Notes under the pieces: model-generated | Told to the model about the DNA's origin: nothing | What the model saw: only the letters and a program-made list of their open reading frames with translations | Database searches by the model: none | Assembly: GCF_002338065.1 (NCBI RefSeq) | Contig: NZ_DDHJ01000005.1 | Location: 1 to 64,000, forward strand | Direction of reading: 5' to 3' | Source of the DNA: Pseudomonas sp. UBA1879 | GTDB taxonomy: Bacteria; Pseudomonadota; Gammaproteobacteria; Pseudomonadales; Pseudomonadaceae | Length of the DNA: 64,000 nt | Shown: piece by piece, positions 9,736-18,761 of the stretch | Layout of the letters: every line of letters starts with the position of its first letter | Position numbering within the stretch: position 1 is the stretch's first letter | Position numbers and translations under genes: made by a program

Positions 9736-10557
9736 TCAGTGAAACAAAGTGAACAGGCCTTTGCCGCCCACTTTGTAGTTGAGGCCACGGGCGCGTTCCC
9801 CTTTGATCTCGGCATTCGGGCCGCTGACGATGGCGTAGGGCGGGATTGGTTTTGACACCACCGAACCGCCGCCCACCACGGCGCCTTCGCCCACGTCCGC
9901 GCCGAACGACAACAGCGCCCGGCTGGCGATCCACGCGTAGTCGCGCACATACACCGGCCCGCCCACGGCCCAGAATTCCGGGGCCTTGAGGTCGTGCCCG
10001 CCCGCGATGATCAGCACGTGAGAGGCGATGGTGACGTGGTTGCCGATGAACAGCCCGCCCCGGGCGTCCAGTTGGCAATGCCAGCCCACCGTGCTGTCGT
10101 CGCCGATTCGCAAGCCATCGACGCCGAGGATTTCCGTGTTGCGCCACACCGTCGAGCCCTTGCCAATCTTGGCCCCGCCCACGCGCAGCCAGAACAGGCG
10201 CAGGGTGTGGCTGGGGATCTTGCAGATCAGAATGTTGTACGCCTGCTCCCAGGTGCGCAGCAGGCGGTCGCGCAAGGTGGGCCAGTTGATGCCGTACAAC
10301 GGAATCAACGCGCCGGGGGTCTCGCGGGTCAGCAGCCGATAGAAGCGCCGCGCCAGCGGATTCTCGATGCGCGACTGAATGTCGAGGTAGCTGATGAAAC
10401 ACAGGGTCTTGTCTTTCATCGGCGTCTCGAAACACACCTCGTTGGCCAGCATCCAGTCATAGGTGCTTTCCAGTTCTCCGACGCTGACCCCCATCTTGCG
10501 CGCGTAGTCCGGCAAGGCCTCACGCAGGTTGTGTGAATGCATCATGCGGTGCTTCAT
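9736..10557 (-). CDS. hexapeptide-repeat (left-handed beta helix) acetyltransferase in the psl operon
   Basis: A 273-residue protein whose C-terminal half is a left-handed beta helix of the WcaF/CysE kind. Hexapeptide turns run from GGAKIGKGSTVWRNTEI through VTIASHVLIIAGGHDL to ADVGEGAVVGGGSVV. The catalytic His is probably the one in IAGGHD. The first 110 residues are helical and unlike WcaF. The start at 10557 overlaps the stop of pslJ as ATGA, showing translational coupling. The P. aeruginosa psl operon has no gene here, but does have an unrelated membrane acyltransferase (pslL) after pslK. It probably O-acetylates the polymer, by inference from context. Confidence 0.82.
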   Translation of the reverse strand: MKHRMMHSHNLREALPDYARKMGVSVGELESTYDWMLANEVCFETPMKDKTLCFISYLDIQSRIENPLARRFYRLLTRETPGALIPLYGINWPTLRDRLLRTWEQAYNILICKIPSHTLRLFWLRVGGAKIGKGSTVWRNTEILGVDGLRIGDDSTVGWHCQLDARGGLFIGNHVTIASHVLIIAGGHDLKAPEFWAVGGPVYVRDYAWIASRALLSFGADVGEGAVVGGGSVVSKPIPPYAIVSGPNAEIKGERARGLNYKVGGKGLFTLFH

Positions 10558-11951
10558 GGTCGTTCCCCCGGATCGGATTCGGTGTCGCGCGCGCTTCGTT
10601 GCAGGCGCCGAGCTTCATGCAGATTGAGCCCGAGCAGCAGCCAGAACAGCGCGATCAGCACCGTGGTAAAGCTGAAATAGTGGTCGAACACGCCGCTGAA
10701 CAACGCTGCCATCACCCCCACACGCGTGCCCAGCCACAGCGCGGTGTCGCGATTCAGTGTGACGAGATTGCGCGGCAGTTTCGCCTCGCGCCACCAACTG
10801 ACCGTGACGCCGACGAACAGCAGCATGCCCGGCAGGCCCAGCTTGTAGATGTAGTTCAACCAAAGGTTGGAAATGCCCCATAGCCGCGTGCCCGGAACGG
10901 GCGGGTCGACCTTGAAGCCGATGCCCAGCGGGAAGGCACGTACCGCGTCGGGAAAGTGCGAATACTCCTCAAAACGCACCGCGGTGCTGGCGTCGTCGCT
11001 GGTGAACAGCCCGGCGATCCGCTCCTGCAGAGGCGGGTAGAACATGAGCAGCAAGCAGCCGAGAAAAATGCCGGCCATCAACATGCGCCCCACGTACGGC
11101 ACGCGCCTGCGCGCCATCCAGCACATGACCACCACCAGACTCACCAGTGCCCCTCGCGAGCCCGTGAACAACAAGCCGGCCAAGGCCAGCACCCCTACGG
11201 CCAGACCCAGCACACGCATCGCGCCGTCCCGGGTGACGCCGATGCAGAACGCCAGCGGCAGCAGCATGGCCATTGCGCCGCCAGCGATGTTGGGGTGGGT
11301 CCATGGTGTGCCCATGCGCGTGGAGAATCCGCTGAGGCCTTCGTTGAGGGTGTCCAGATTGCTGTAGCCCAGGCCGCCGATGATGGCAATGATCGCCGTC
11401 GAGTTGCCGTTTTTCAGGTACACCGGGATCGACAGCAGCAACAGCAACAGCGTGCCGAGCAGCAGGGCGAGAGTCATCCGTTCCCGGGATTGCGCGTCAT
11501 TGAGCAGGCGCGGCACTAGAAACAACGGCGACAGGTTGAACAGCCAGCGCACCCAGTTGATCGGGCCATTGCCCTCGGCATGAACCATCAGTTGCCCGAC
11601 CACGAAGGGCAATGCGCTGAACAGCATCAGCGCGATCAGCCAGCGCTCGGTGCGCATCAGGCGCAGCGGCGGGCTGTATGGCGCGAACAGGCGATGGGCC
11701 ACGAGACTCACCCAGATCAGCATCAACAGCGCTTCCGATACCGTGGTGCGAATGCCGATCTGCACGGTGGCATAGGGCAGAAAGGTCGCCAGTACCCCGA
11801 ACAGCAACAGACCGCGCAGCGGGCGCCGCACGATGGCCAGGACCGCAGCCACACCCACCAGCGCCAGCATGACTTTGAGCGGCGGCAACAGCAGGATCAG
11901 CACCCCGAACAGCAGCGCGACGAAGGCGCCAATGGGCAATGCCAGCGGCAT
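10554..11951 (-). CDS. pslJ: polysaccharide polymerase PslJ (Wzy / O-antigen ligase family)
   Basis: A 465-residue inner-membrane protein with about 10-12 hydrophobic segments. It opens with two strongly hydrophobic stretches around GAFVALLFGVLILLL, and a long periplasmic loop lies before the last helices, as in Wzy polymerases and O-antigen ligases. The loop segment TRMGTPWTHPNIAGGAMAM and a following GSRGALVSLVVVMCWMARR match the Wzy_C pattern. It is expected to join flipped Psl units in the periplasm. The start overlaps the stop of pslI by one base (TGATG) and the stop overlaps the acetyltransferase start. Confidence 0.85.
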   Translation of the reverse strand: MPLALPIGAFVALLFGVLILLLPPLKVMLALVGVAAVLAIVRRPLRGLLLFGVLATFLPYATVQIGIRTTVSEALLMLIWVSLVAHRLFAPYSPPLRLMRTERWLIALMLFSALPFVVGQLMVHAEGNGPINWVRWLFNLSPLFLVPRLLNDAQSRERMTLALLLGTLLLLLLSIPVYLKNGNSTAIIAIIGGLGYSNLDTLNEGLSGFSTRMGTPWTHPNIAGGAMAMLLPLAFCIGVTRDGAMRVLGLAVGVLALAGLLFTGSRGALVSLVVVMCWMARRRVPYVGRMLMAGIFLGCLLLMFYPPLQERIAGLFTSDDASTAVRFEEYSHFPDAVRAFPLGIGFKVDPPVPGTRLWGISNLWLNYIYKLGLPGMLLFVGVTVSWWREAKLPRNLVTLNRDTALWLGTRVGVMAALFSGVFDHYFSFTTVLIALFWLLLGLNLHEARRLQRSARDTESDPGERP

Positions 11952-13048
11952 CAGCGCAGCTCCTCAAGCCTGTCATTGAAGCGCTGGCGGAAGGCGTCGA
12001 CCCCGTATTGCTCGGCCCAGCCGCGCAAGGGCGCCGGGTCTTGGCTCTCGGCGGTGGACAGCACGCCCATCAGCCGCACCAGGCCCGCGAGATCAGTAGG
12101 GGAAAAGCGCGGGCTGTCGTCGGGCGTCACCTCGTCCAGCGACGAGCCCGTCGCCACCGCGACCGGCGTGCCGACGCGCAAGGCTTCGACCACCGGCAGG
12201 CCGAAGCCTTCGCCATACGAGGGCTGCCACAGCCGCTCGGCGCGTTGGTAGACATGATGCAGCTGACCATCGCTGAGGCCGCTGAGGGCGTGCAGTCCGG
12301 GCGCCTCGCGTTGGGCGGCGTTGAGGCAGTCGGCACCCCCGACCAGCACCAGGTCCGGCGTTCTCGGGAACTGACGGCGGGCGATCTGCCAGGCCTCGAA
12401 GAAAAACGGAATGTTCTTGCGCGGCTCCCGGGTGCCGACACACAGCCAATAACGTTCGGGCAGCGGCGTGTCCGGCGCGACGGGTTCGACCGCAAAGCCT
12501 TCGACCACATGGGGCATGACCCGGATTTTGTCGCGAGCGCCGGGGAACAGCCGCACGGTTTCGTCGGCGGTGAACTGCGACGGCACCCAGACCCGGTCGG
12601 CGACCTTGACCGAATGGCCGATCGACAGTTGATCGGTCAGGCGATAAACCCTGGCCTTGAGCCTTGAACCGTGATTGTTCTGCATCGTCAGCTGAAACAG
12701 GTCGTGCAGTTGCAACACGTAGCGCATACCGGCCGGCTTGGGGCCGATGGGCAAACCCATGTTCAGGTTGGCGACATAGATTTCAATCTCGGCTTCCTTC
12801 AGCGCACGCGGCAGAAACTGCGCCTCGAAGCGCAGACGTTCGGGCAGACGATGAATGCCGTTGAGCGGCGTCTCCCACGCGGGGCAGTGGGCGATGCGGC
12901 GGATCGGGTGGTCATAAGGGCCAACGCTGAACAACTGCAACTTCACGTCGGGATGAGCGCGAAAGGCGTCTTCCAGCGCAATGTTCTGCCGACCGATGCC
13001 GCTGTTGGGAAAGCCCGTTGCAGGGCGGTAATCCAGTCCTACGCGCAT
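11951..13048 (-). CDS. pslI: glycosyltransferase PslI (GT4-type)
   Basis: A 365-residue GT-B enzyme. The N-terminal domain starts MRVGLDYRPATGFPNSGIGR. The C-terminal nucleotide-sugar domain has YWLCVGTREPRKN and the E-x7-E region PSYGEGFGLPVVEALRVG, typical of GT4. The start at 13048 follows the family pattern; a longer frame from 13117 adds low-complexity residues lying over pslH. It overlaps the pslH stop by 10 bases. By position and length it is PslI, one of the three GT4 enzymes that add sugars to the Psl repeat unit. Confidence 0.87.
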   Translation of the reverse strand: MRVGLDYRPATGFPNSGIGRQNIALEDAFRAHPDVKLQLFSVGPYDHPIRRIAHCPAWETPLNGIHRLPERLRFEAQFLPRALKEAEIEIYVANLNMGLPIGPKPAGMRYVLQLHDLFQLTMQNNHGSRLKARVYRLTDQLSIGHSVKVADRVWVPSQFTADETVRLFPGARDKIRVMPHVVEGFAVEPVAPDTPLPERYWLCVGTREPRKNIPFFFEAWQIARRQFPRTPDLVLVGGADCLNAAQREAPGLHALSGLSDGQLHHVYQRAERLWQPSYGEGFGLPVVEALRVGTPVAVATGSSLDEVTPDDSPRFSPTDLAGLVRLMGVLSTAESQDPAPLRGWAEQYGVDAFRQRFNDRLEELR

Positions 13049-14253
13049 GCCTGGGCGTCCTCCTGTTGATGAACCCGCGAATAGATGCCTTCCAGCTGGG
13101 CGGCCGACACCGACCAATCGTGGTACTGACGCACATAGGTACGGCCCGCTTCGCCGATGTCCGCCAGCCGGTTGGGCTGTTCGATGGCTTCGGCCAGTGA
13201 CAGAGCGAGGGCATTGGCGTCGTCGCCGCGCAGGTAATGCGTGCCTTCGATTGCAGTCAGGCCTGAACAGCCTTGCGCCGTAGTGACCACGGTAAGGCCT
13301 GCGGCCATGGCCTCCAGCACCTTGAGCTTCGAGCCTCCGCCTTCGCGCAAAGGCGCGAAGAAAATCGCTGCCTCCCGCTGCACCGTGCGCAGATCAGGCA
13401 CGTAACCCAGCCAGTCGATGCGCGGGTCGGCCCAGCGTTGCGGCCAGTCCGGGGGCAGGGCATAGCCGCCGATCGTCAGGCGCACCAGTGGATCGATGTT
13501 CCACACCTTGGGCATGATGTGGTCGAGCGCCCATTGCACGGCATCGACATTGGGGCCGTATTCGTAATTGCCGATGAACAGCAGACGCCGGCTGTAACGG
13601 TCCGGGCAGACCTTGGCGTAGTAATCGCAATCCACCCCGTTGACCACCAGATGGGTCGCCCGCGAGGTCATGCGCGACAGGCCTTTGGCATCGGCCTCGG
13701 TGACCGCGATCAGCTCGCGGGTCAGGGGGAATACCCGTTTTTCCCACTGCCGATAGCGCCACTGATCAAAGCGCACGAAGGGTTTGGCCCAGGCCGGGAA
13801 GTCCAGGTAACTCGCGGCCCCCAGCCCTGATTCAATGTTGTGCTCCACCAGAATGAACGGCTTGCCGGACTGTTTGAGCGGCGCCTCGAACGGCTGGAAC
13901 GCGTAGCTGTGCTGGATCTGGATCACGTCCCATGGCTCTTGCAGCAGCGTTTCGAATGCCTGTTGCAGTTGCGGCGAAAAGCCGTTGGCACTGGCCAGCA
14001 TCGGCGGGCGGGCGAAGGCCACGGCGAGCAAGGTACGGACGCTGCGCAATGGCCGCCGTGGCACCACGATCAAACGCTCCAGCCAGGGTTCGAGGGCGGC
14101 ACGGGTGGCGTCGTCCAGTTCGGTTTTCGATTGCACCAGCAGGGTGATGCGATGCCCACGCGCCGCCAGGTTGCGCAGCAGGTGATATTCCCGTGTCTTG
14201 CCGCCGCTGGTGGTGGGCCAGGGCAGATAGGGCAGCGTCCAGAGAATGCGCAT
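13039..14253 (-). CDS. pslH: glycosyltransferase PslH (GT4-type)
   Basis: A 404-residue GT-B glycosyltransferase. It starts MRILWTLPYLPWPTTSGGKTRE, a typical donor-side GT4 start with an SGG loop. The C-terminal domain has LLFIGNYEYGPNVDA and APLREGGGSKLKVLEAMAAG, the conserved donor-binding helix with its Glu. Length and place, after pslG and before pslI, match PslH of P. aeruginosa (402 residues). It acts at the inner membrane's cytoplasmic face. Only 2 bases separate it from pslG. Confidence 0.88.
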   Translation of the reverse strand: MRILWTLPYLPWPTTSGGKTREYHLLRNLAARGHRITLLVQSKTELDDATRAALEPWLERLIVVPRRPLRSVRTLLAVAFARPPMLASANGFSPQLQQAFETLLQEPWDVIQIQHSYAFQPFEAPLKQSGKPFILVEHNIESGLGAASYLDFPAWAKPFVRFDQWRYRQWEKRVFPLTRELIAVTEADAKGLSRMTSRATHLVVNGVDCDYYAKVCPDRYSRRLLFIGNYEYGPNVDAVQWALDHIMPKVWNIDPLVRLTIGGYALPPDWPQRWADPRIDWLGYVPDLRTVQREAAIFFAPLREGGGSKLKVLEAMAAGLTVVTTAQGCSGLTAIEGTHYLRGDDANALALSLAEAIEQPNRLADIGEAGRTYVRQYHDWSVSAAQLEGIYSRVHQQEDAQACA

Positions 14254-14255
14254 GA

Positions 14256-15569
14256 CTAGGGTTTCCAGGACAGGATTTGCAGGGTCGGAGTCAAGGCCAT
14301 GTCCACGCCTTTGGCGCTGGCCAGCGTGGTCTGGCTGCCGCTGAGCGGGTCGTGCAGCGTCGCGCTTTTGATGCCGGGGAACGTCAGGTGCGCGCTGCTG
14401 GCGCTCCAGGCCATGAGCAGGTGGGTGCCGTCCGGCTTGTTCCAGGCAATGGCGTAAAGGTCTTCAGGCACTGAGGTCGCCGGGGGCGGGTCGGCCGGTT
14501 GCAGGGTCGGGCCGGTGACATCGAAGAAGTGCTTCATCGCCGTGTAGACGGGTTTGGGCTCGCCGTTCAGGTCGAGCAGGCCATAACCTCTGTCGCGGGG
14601 CGTGGCGCGTTCGTCCAGGTCGCTGAGGTTGAACAGGAAGATGCGCTGATAATCGAGGGTGCTCATCAACGCCAGACGACGGAGCGTGTAATCGGCCTGA
14701 CCCTCCAGGCCGATGATGCGTTGCATCTCCACCGGGCCTTTGTAGCTGGACCAGCCCCACTCGGTGGCCCAGACCTGTTTGACGCCGGCGTCGTGCAGGC
14801 TGGCGTTGAGGCGGGTGGCGCGGACCAGAAAATCGCGGTCCGCCACGGAGTCGCCTTCGGGGTATTCGGAGTAGGGGTGGTATGCCGCGACGATGTTTTG
14901 CCCTGCCAGGCCCTGATCCACCATTGATTGCAGCATGTAGGCGGTCGAGCCACGCATCTGCCCGTAATAGGCGACACCGGCGGTGACGATGGGGGTGTTC
15001 GGCAGTGCGCTGCGAATGGCCGTGGCGGTAGTGGTCAGCAGGTGGTAATACGCCACCGGGTCGGGCTGGGGCAGCCAGACGATGTTCGGCTCGTTCCACA
15101 CCTGCCAGTGGCTGACCTGCGGGTAGCGTTGGGCCAGGGCGGTCATGCGCTCGGCGAAGATCGTGTCGTCCCGGGGCGGGTATTGATCGGTGTTGCTGGC
15201 GCCCTGTGGCGCGCTGCTGTCGAACGCCGCGGACCCCACCAGATAAGCGACGGTGTTGTAGTGATGGGGCTCGGCGGTTCGCATGGCGGCGTCCAGCGCA
15301 TCGAGATTGTATTGCCCCTGTGCCGGCTCGAGCACCGGCCAGTGTAGCGTCCAGCGAATCCAGCCCAGGCCCAGTTGGTCGAGGCGGCTCATCTGTTTCT
15401 GGTAGATGTCCGGGGTGAAGTAGTGAAACTGCACGTTGACCCCCAGAAAATCTTTCCAGACCACCGGGCGTTGCGCTCGCAGGATCGTCTCGGCCTCGGC
15501 GGCCGGGCTGATCGCGGTCAGTGCACAGACGCTCACCAGCGTCATCGTCAGTAACGCGTTGCCCTTCAT
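14256..15569 (-). CDS. pslG: periplasmic glycoside hydrolase PslG
   Basis: A 437-residue glycosidase with a cleavable signal peptide ending near AEA at residues 24-26 and a TIM-barrel fold. The acid/base Glu is in WQVWNEPN (about E160) and the nucleophile in WATEWGWS (about E270), the same spacing as E165 and E276 of P. aeruginosa PslG. The C-terminal 90 residues form a beta domain. In P. aeruginosa PslG trims Psl in the periplasm and is needed for normal polymer production. It starts directly after the pslF stop with no gap. Confidence 0.9.
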   Translation of the reverse strand: MKGNALLTMTLVSVCALTAISPAAEAETILRAQRPVVWKDFLGVNVQFHYFTPDIYQKQMSRLDQLGLGWIRWTLHWPVLEPAQGQYNLDALDAAMRTAEPHHYNTVAYLVGSAAFDSSAPQGASNTDQYPPRDDTIFAERMTALAQRYPQVSHWQVWNEPNIVWLPQPDPVAYYHLLTTTATAIRSALPNTPIVTAGVAYYGQMRGSTAYMLQSMVDQGLAGQNIVAAYHPYSEYPEGDSVADRDFLVRATRLNASLHDAGVKQVWATEWGWSSYKGPVEMQRIIGLEGQADYTLRRLALMSTLDYQRIFLFNLSDLDERATPRDRGYGLLDLNGEPKPVYTAMKHFFDVTGPTLQPADPPPATSVPEDLYAIAWNKPDGTHLLMAWSASSAHLTFPGIKSATLHDPLSGSQTTLASAKGVDMALTPTLQILSWKP

Positions 15570-16748
15570 TCAGTGCACCTCGCATGCCGTTTGGAAGACG
15601 TGCCGGAACCGCTCGGCGGTCAGGCTCCAGACTCGTTCCCGGCCCAGGGCTTCTGCCCGGTCGGCCCACGCCTGTGCCTGATAGGGATGCTCGCACAGCC
15701 TAGACAGCGCCTCGGTCAGTGCCTCAACGTTGCCTTGCGGATAGATTTCGCCATTGCCGTGGGACACCTCTTCGGCGAACGAGCGCGCGTCCGAGGTGAT
15801 CACGCCGCGCCCACAGGCCGTGGCCCAGGACAACGCGCCGCTGGTGCCGCGCAGCTTGCCCAGCAGCTTCAATTTGCTCGACTCGCGGTACGGCAAGACC
15901 ATCACGTGATGGGCCTGAATCACGAGGGGAATGTCTTCGGCAGGCAGGTCGAGGTGCCAGCTGATCAAGTCCGTCAGGCCCAGTTCGCGAATGCGCTGGC
16001 GCAGTTGCTCCAGATAGCTGCCCGAGGCGCCGAACGCCATTTCCGGCTCGCTGCCCCCGGCCAGCGTCAGCCGCACCCGCGCTCGCAGGGCGGGCTTTTC
16101 GACCACCAGCCGGGCCAGGGCCTCCAGCAGATCTTCGATGCCCTTGCCGCGATAGATGAACCCGAAGTAAAGCAGCTTGAGCGGTTGCAGCGGCGGCAGG
16201 GGCGTCGGCGCGATGGGCATATTGCCGTGGGGGATGACGGCCATCTGCGCCTGTTGCAACTTCATGCGCGCCATGAGGCTGCGATTGCCGGCGTGGGTCA
16301 GGGTGATCAGACGGGTCAGGTGCTGCGCCAGTTGCCGTTCTTCGTGCAGGCACAGCGGGTCCGCCAGCACCGTAGCGACTTCAGGCAGTGGCGAGCGCAG
16401 CGACGTCAGCGTCGACAATGGCCACGGTAACCGTTGCCGGCGCCACACCAGACGCTCCGGGTCATGCACGGTGGCGGTCAGCGGCAGCTGCGCGAAGCGC
16501 TGGCGCAAGGCGCGCAGGGCGTGAAACTCGGCGAGGCGGCCGCCGCCAATCTCGGCATGCACCAGATCGATGCCGTGCCAGTCGGCTTCGGCCACTCGTT
16601 GTCGGGCGGCGTCGGGGTCGTTGCCGACACCGTGCAGCGGCGTTCTGACGCGCACGCCCAGGTCCTCCAGCGCTTGCTTGAGGTGGCCGGCGTAATCGGC
16701 GATGCCGTTCTGCTCAGGGGGCAATGGGGCGAGGAGGGCTATCTGCAT
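15570..16748 (-). CDS. pslF: glycosyltransferase PslF (GT4-type)
   Basis: A 392-residue GT-B enzyme. It begins IALLAPLPPEQNGIADYAGHL, and the donor domain contains LLYFGFIYRGKGIEDLLEAL and GTSGALSWATACGRGVITSD. The last region replaces the usual E-x7-E helix with a SGALSWA motif, a recognisable variant. P. aeruginosa PslF is 395 residues and sits in the same place between pslE and pslG. One base separates it from pslE upstream and none from pslG downstream. Confidence 0.87.
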   Translation of the reverse strand: MQIALLAPLPPEQNGIADYAGHLKQALEDLGVRVRTPLHGVGNDPDAARQRVAEADWHGIDLVHAEIGGGRLAEFHALRALRQRFAQLPLTATVHDPERLVWRRQRLPWPLSTLTSLRSPLPEVATVLADPLCLHEERQLAQHLTRLITLTHAGNRSLMARMKLQQAQMAVIPHGNMPIAPTPLPPLQPLKLLYFGFIYRGKGIEDLLEALARLVVEKPALRARVRLTLAGGSEPEMAFGASGSYLEQLRQRIRELGLTDLISWHLDLPAEDIPLVIQAHHVMVLPYRESSKLKLLGKLRGTSGALSWATACGRGVITSDARSFAEEVSHGNGEIYPQGNVEALTEALSRLCEHPYQAQAWADRAEALGRERVWSLTAERFRHVFQTACEVH

Positions 16749-16749
16749 C

Positions 16750-18744
16750 TTAGTGGTGGCTCCGATAGCGGCCGATCCAGGTCAGCACTTTTTCCGGGAT
16801 CTCGAAGCGACGGCGATTGAGGATCACGCCATCGACGTGCTTGAAGGCGGTGGACAAGGTCGCCAGCGCGTTCTGCAATTTCGGCACGGTGGATTTTTCG
16901 GCTTCGATCACCAGCACGATCAGGTCGGCGTTGCGCAGGTGCACGAACGCCTCCTGCCGACTGTAGAACGCCGAAGCATCGATCAGCTGGATTTCTCCGG
17001 CGGCAGCGGTGCGCCCGTCGCCCACCCGCACGGTATAACCCAGCTCCACCAGCAGGTCGCGCAAATGATCGATGACGAACGTCACCCCTTCGCCCGCATT
17101 GGCCGAGGTGATGCCGATGCTCAGGCCCCGCTCGGGCACCTGCTCCAGCGGCAGCACGCTGTACAGGCGGTAAAGGCTGGCGCTAAACGCGCTGCGGGGC
17201 GGGCCTTTGGCGGCGCTCAGGTCCTGGAGCGTGGTCCAGACCGGCACGCCGAACTGCGCCTCGATCCCGTCGGCGTCGTGGATGCGTTGGTCCAGCAGGT
17301 AGAACAGGTACATCGCCAACAGACCGACGCCGAGGCTGAGCGGAATGGCCACCAGCAACAGCAACAGGCTTTTCGGGAACACCTTGCTCGGGTTGAACGT
17401 GGCGTGCTCGATGATCGCGATGTTGCTGATGCGTTTGTTGTCGAGCTCGCGGTCGATGCGGGCTTTTTCCAGGCTGACGGTGTAGAGCGCATAGTTCTTG
17501 TCTTCTGCTTCCAGCTCGCTTTGCAGGCGGGCGAACTGCGGTTCGAGGTCCAGCGCCTGTTGCCGGTCCTTTTCCAGTTGTTCGAGTTGCGCGTCCAGCT
17601 GTTTGAGCTGGACCAACAGCCGGGTATAGCTGGCTTGCTGATCATTCAGGATGTTCTGCAAGCGCGTGAACAGCGGGTTCGGCGCGATGTTTTCGGTGCG
17701 CTGGACCGTGGTGCTGTGGCTCTTCCACAGGGCCTTGAGGTTATTGATTTCGTTGTCCAGCGCGACCACCGGCGGCGCACTTTCCTTGTAGGAACGCAGC
17801 AGTTCTTGCCGCTCCACTTCCTTGCCGTTGATGCGGCTCTCCAGGTCCTGGCGGGTCGGGTTCAGCGCCAGCTCCTTGCCGGAACTGATGAGCCGGGTCT
17901 GCTTGTTGATCTGCTCTTGAATCTTGTCGATCCCGGCCTTGGTCGCGGCGATGGACCGCAGCGTGTTGTTGCGCTCGGTGCGCAGGTCGTTCAGCCCTTG
18001 AGCGACATCGGCCAGGCGCTGGGCAATGCTGACGGCGCCCAGTTGGTTGAGCAACGTTTGGATCTGATGCTTGTGGTTGAGGATATTGGCCTGCGTGTCT
18101 TTCACTTCCTGCTCATAAAACGCATACAAACTCACGCGGCCCAGGGTGCGGGTGCGTTCTTCCTCAAAACGCTCCACCCAACTCTTGAGAATCGCCTGGG
18201 CGACTTCGGGGTCGTTCCAGGTCAGTGTCAGCTCCATGACCGAGGACCCCGGGTCGTGGCTGGCCTTGAAGCTTTTCTCCAGCTCCTCGGTGAGGCGATC
18301 TTCAGGCGAGCGCTCCGCCACCAGGCCGATGAATTCCAATGTCTGTCGGGCGGCATTGACCAGCCAGGCAAAGGCGATGTTGGGCGCGTTCTTCAGCGTG
18401 GCCCATACCCCGGTTTCTCGCGGGACGCTGGCCATTTTTTCCATGTACTCCCGCGCCACCTGACGGATGATCGGCCGTCCGCTGAGCATGCGTTCTTCAT
18501 CCAGCAACGGGTCGCGCAGGCCGCTGGGCGCAGCGATGGATTGGCGGTCGGCGAGCTCGATCGGAACGGTGCTGGTGTCGCGTCCGGGCTTGACCAGCAG
18601 CAGCGACGTCGACTCGTAGCGGCTCGGCAGCAGAAATGCCCCCAGCACGATAATGGCGAGCGTTACGATGACAGTGATCTGGACTTCACGGCGAAAAATG
18701 AAAAACAGGCGAAGCAAATCGCGGAATGAGCGGATCGTGATCAT
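16750..18744 (-). CDS. pslE: chain-length / co-polymerase protein PslE (Wzz-GNVR type)
   Basis: A 664-residue inner-membrane protein with the Wzz layout: an N-terminal membrane segment (VTLAIIVLGAFLLPS), a long periplasmic coiled-coil region about residues 180-430, a second membrane segment (SLLLLLVAIPLSLGVGLLAMYLF), then a cytoplasmic domain related to tyrosine autokinases. In that domain the P-loop reads SANAGEGVTF at about 547-556, where autokinases have GEGKS/T, so the nucleotide lysine is Val554. No Tyr-rich tail is present. It should control Psl chain length and link polymerase to export. Length matches P. aeruginosa PslE (662). Confidence 0.9.
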   Translation of the reverse strand: MITIRSFRDLLRLFFIFRREVQITVIVTLAIIVLGAFLLPSRYESTSLLLVKPGRDTSTVPIELADRQSIAAPSGLRDPLLDEERMLSGRPIIRQVAREYMEKMASVPRETGVWATLKNAPNIAFAWLVNAARQTLEFIGLVAERSPEDRLTEELEKSFKASHDPGSSVMELTLTWNDPEVAQAILKSWVERFEEERTRTLGRVSLYAFYEQEVKDTQANILNHKHQIQTLLNQLGAVSIAQRLADVAQGLNDLRTERNNTLRSIAATKAGIDKIQEQINKQTRLISSGKELALNPTRQDLESRINGKEVERQELLRSYKESAPPVVALDNEINNLKALWKSHSTTVQRTENIAPNPLFTRLQNILNDQQASYTRLLVQLKQLDAQLEQLEKDRQQALDLEPQFARLQSELEAEDKNYALYTVSLEKARIDRELDNKRISNIAIIEHATFNPSKVFPKSLLLLLVAIPLSLGVGLLAMYLFYLLDQRIHDADGIEAQFGVPVWTTLQDLSAAKGPPRSAFSASLYRLYSVLPLEQVPERGLSIGITSANAGEGVTFVIDHLRDLLVELGYTVRVGDGRTAAAGEIQLIDASAFYSRQEAFVHLRNADLIVLVIEAEKSTVPKLQNALATLSTAFKHVDGVILNRRRFEIPEKVLTWIGRYRSHH

Positions 18745-18761
18745 GTCGGGGTCCCTTCCGG

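Noticed and set aside
16702..18729. 675-residue plus-strand open frame opposite pslE
   Set aside because: Exact antisense shadow of pslE; rich in Gln, His and Arg with no conserved motif. GC-rich codon use keeps the opposite frame open.
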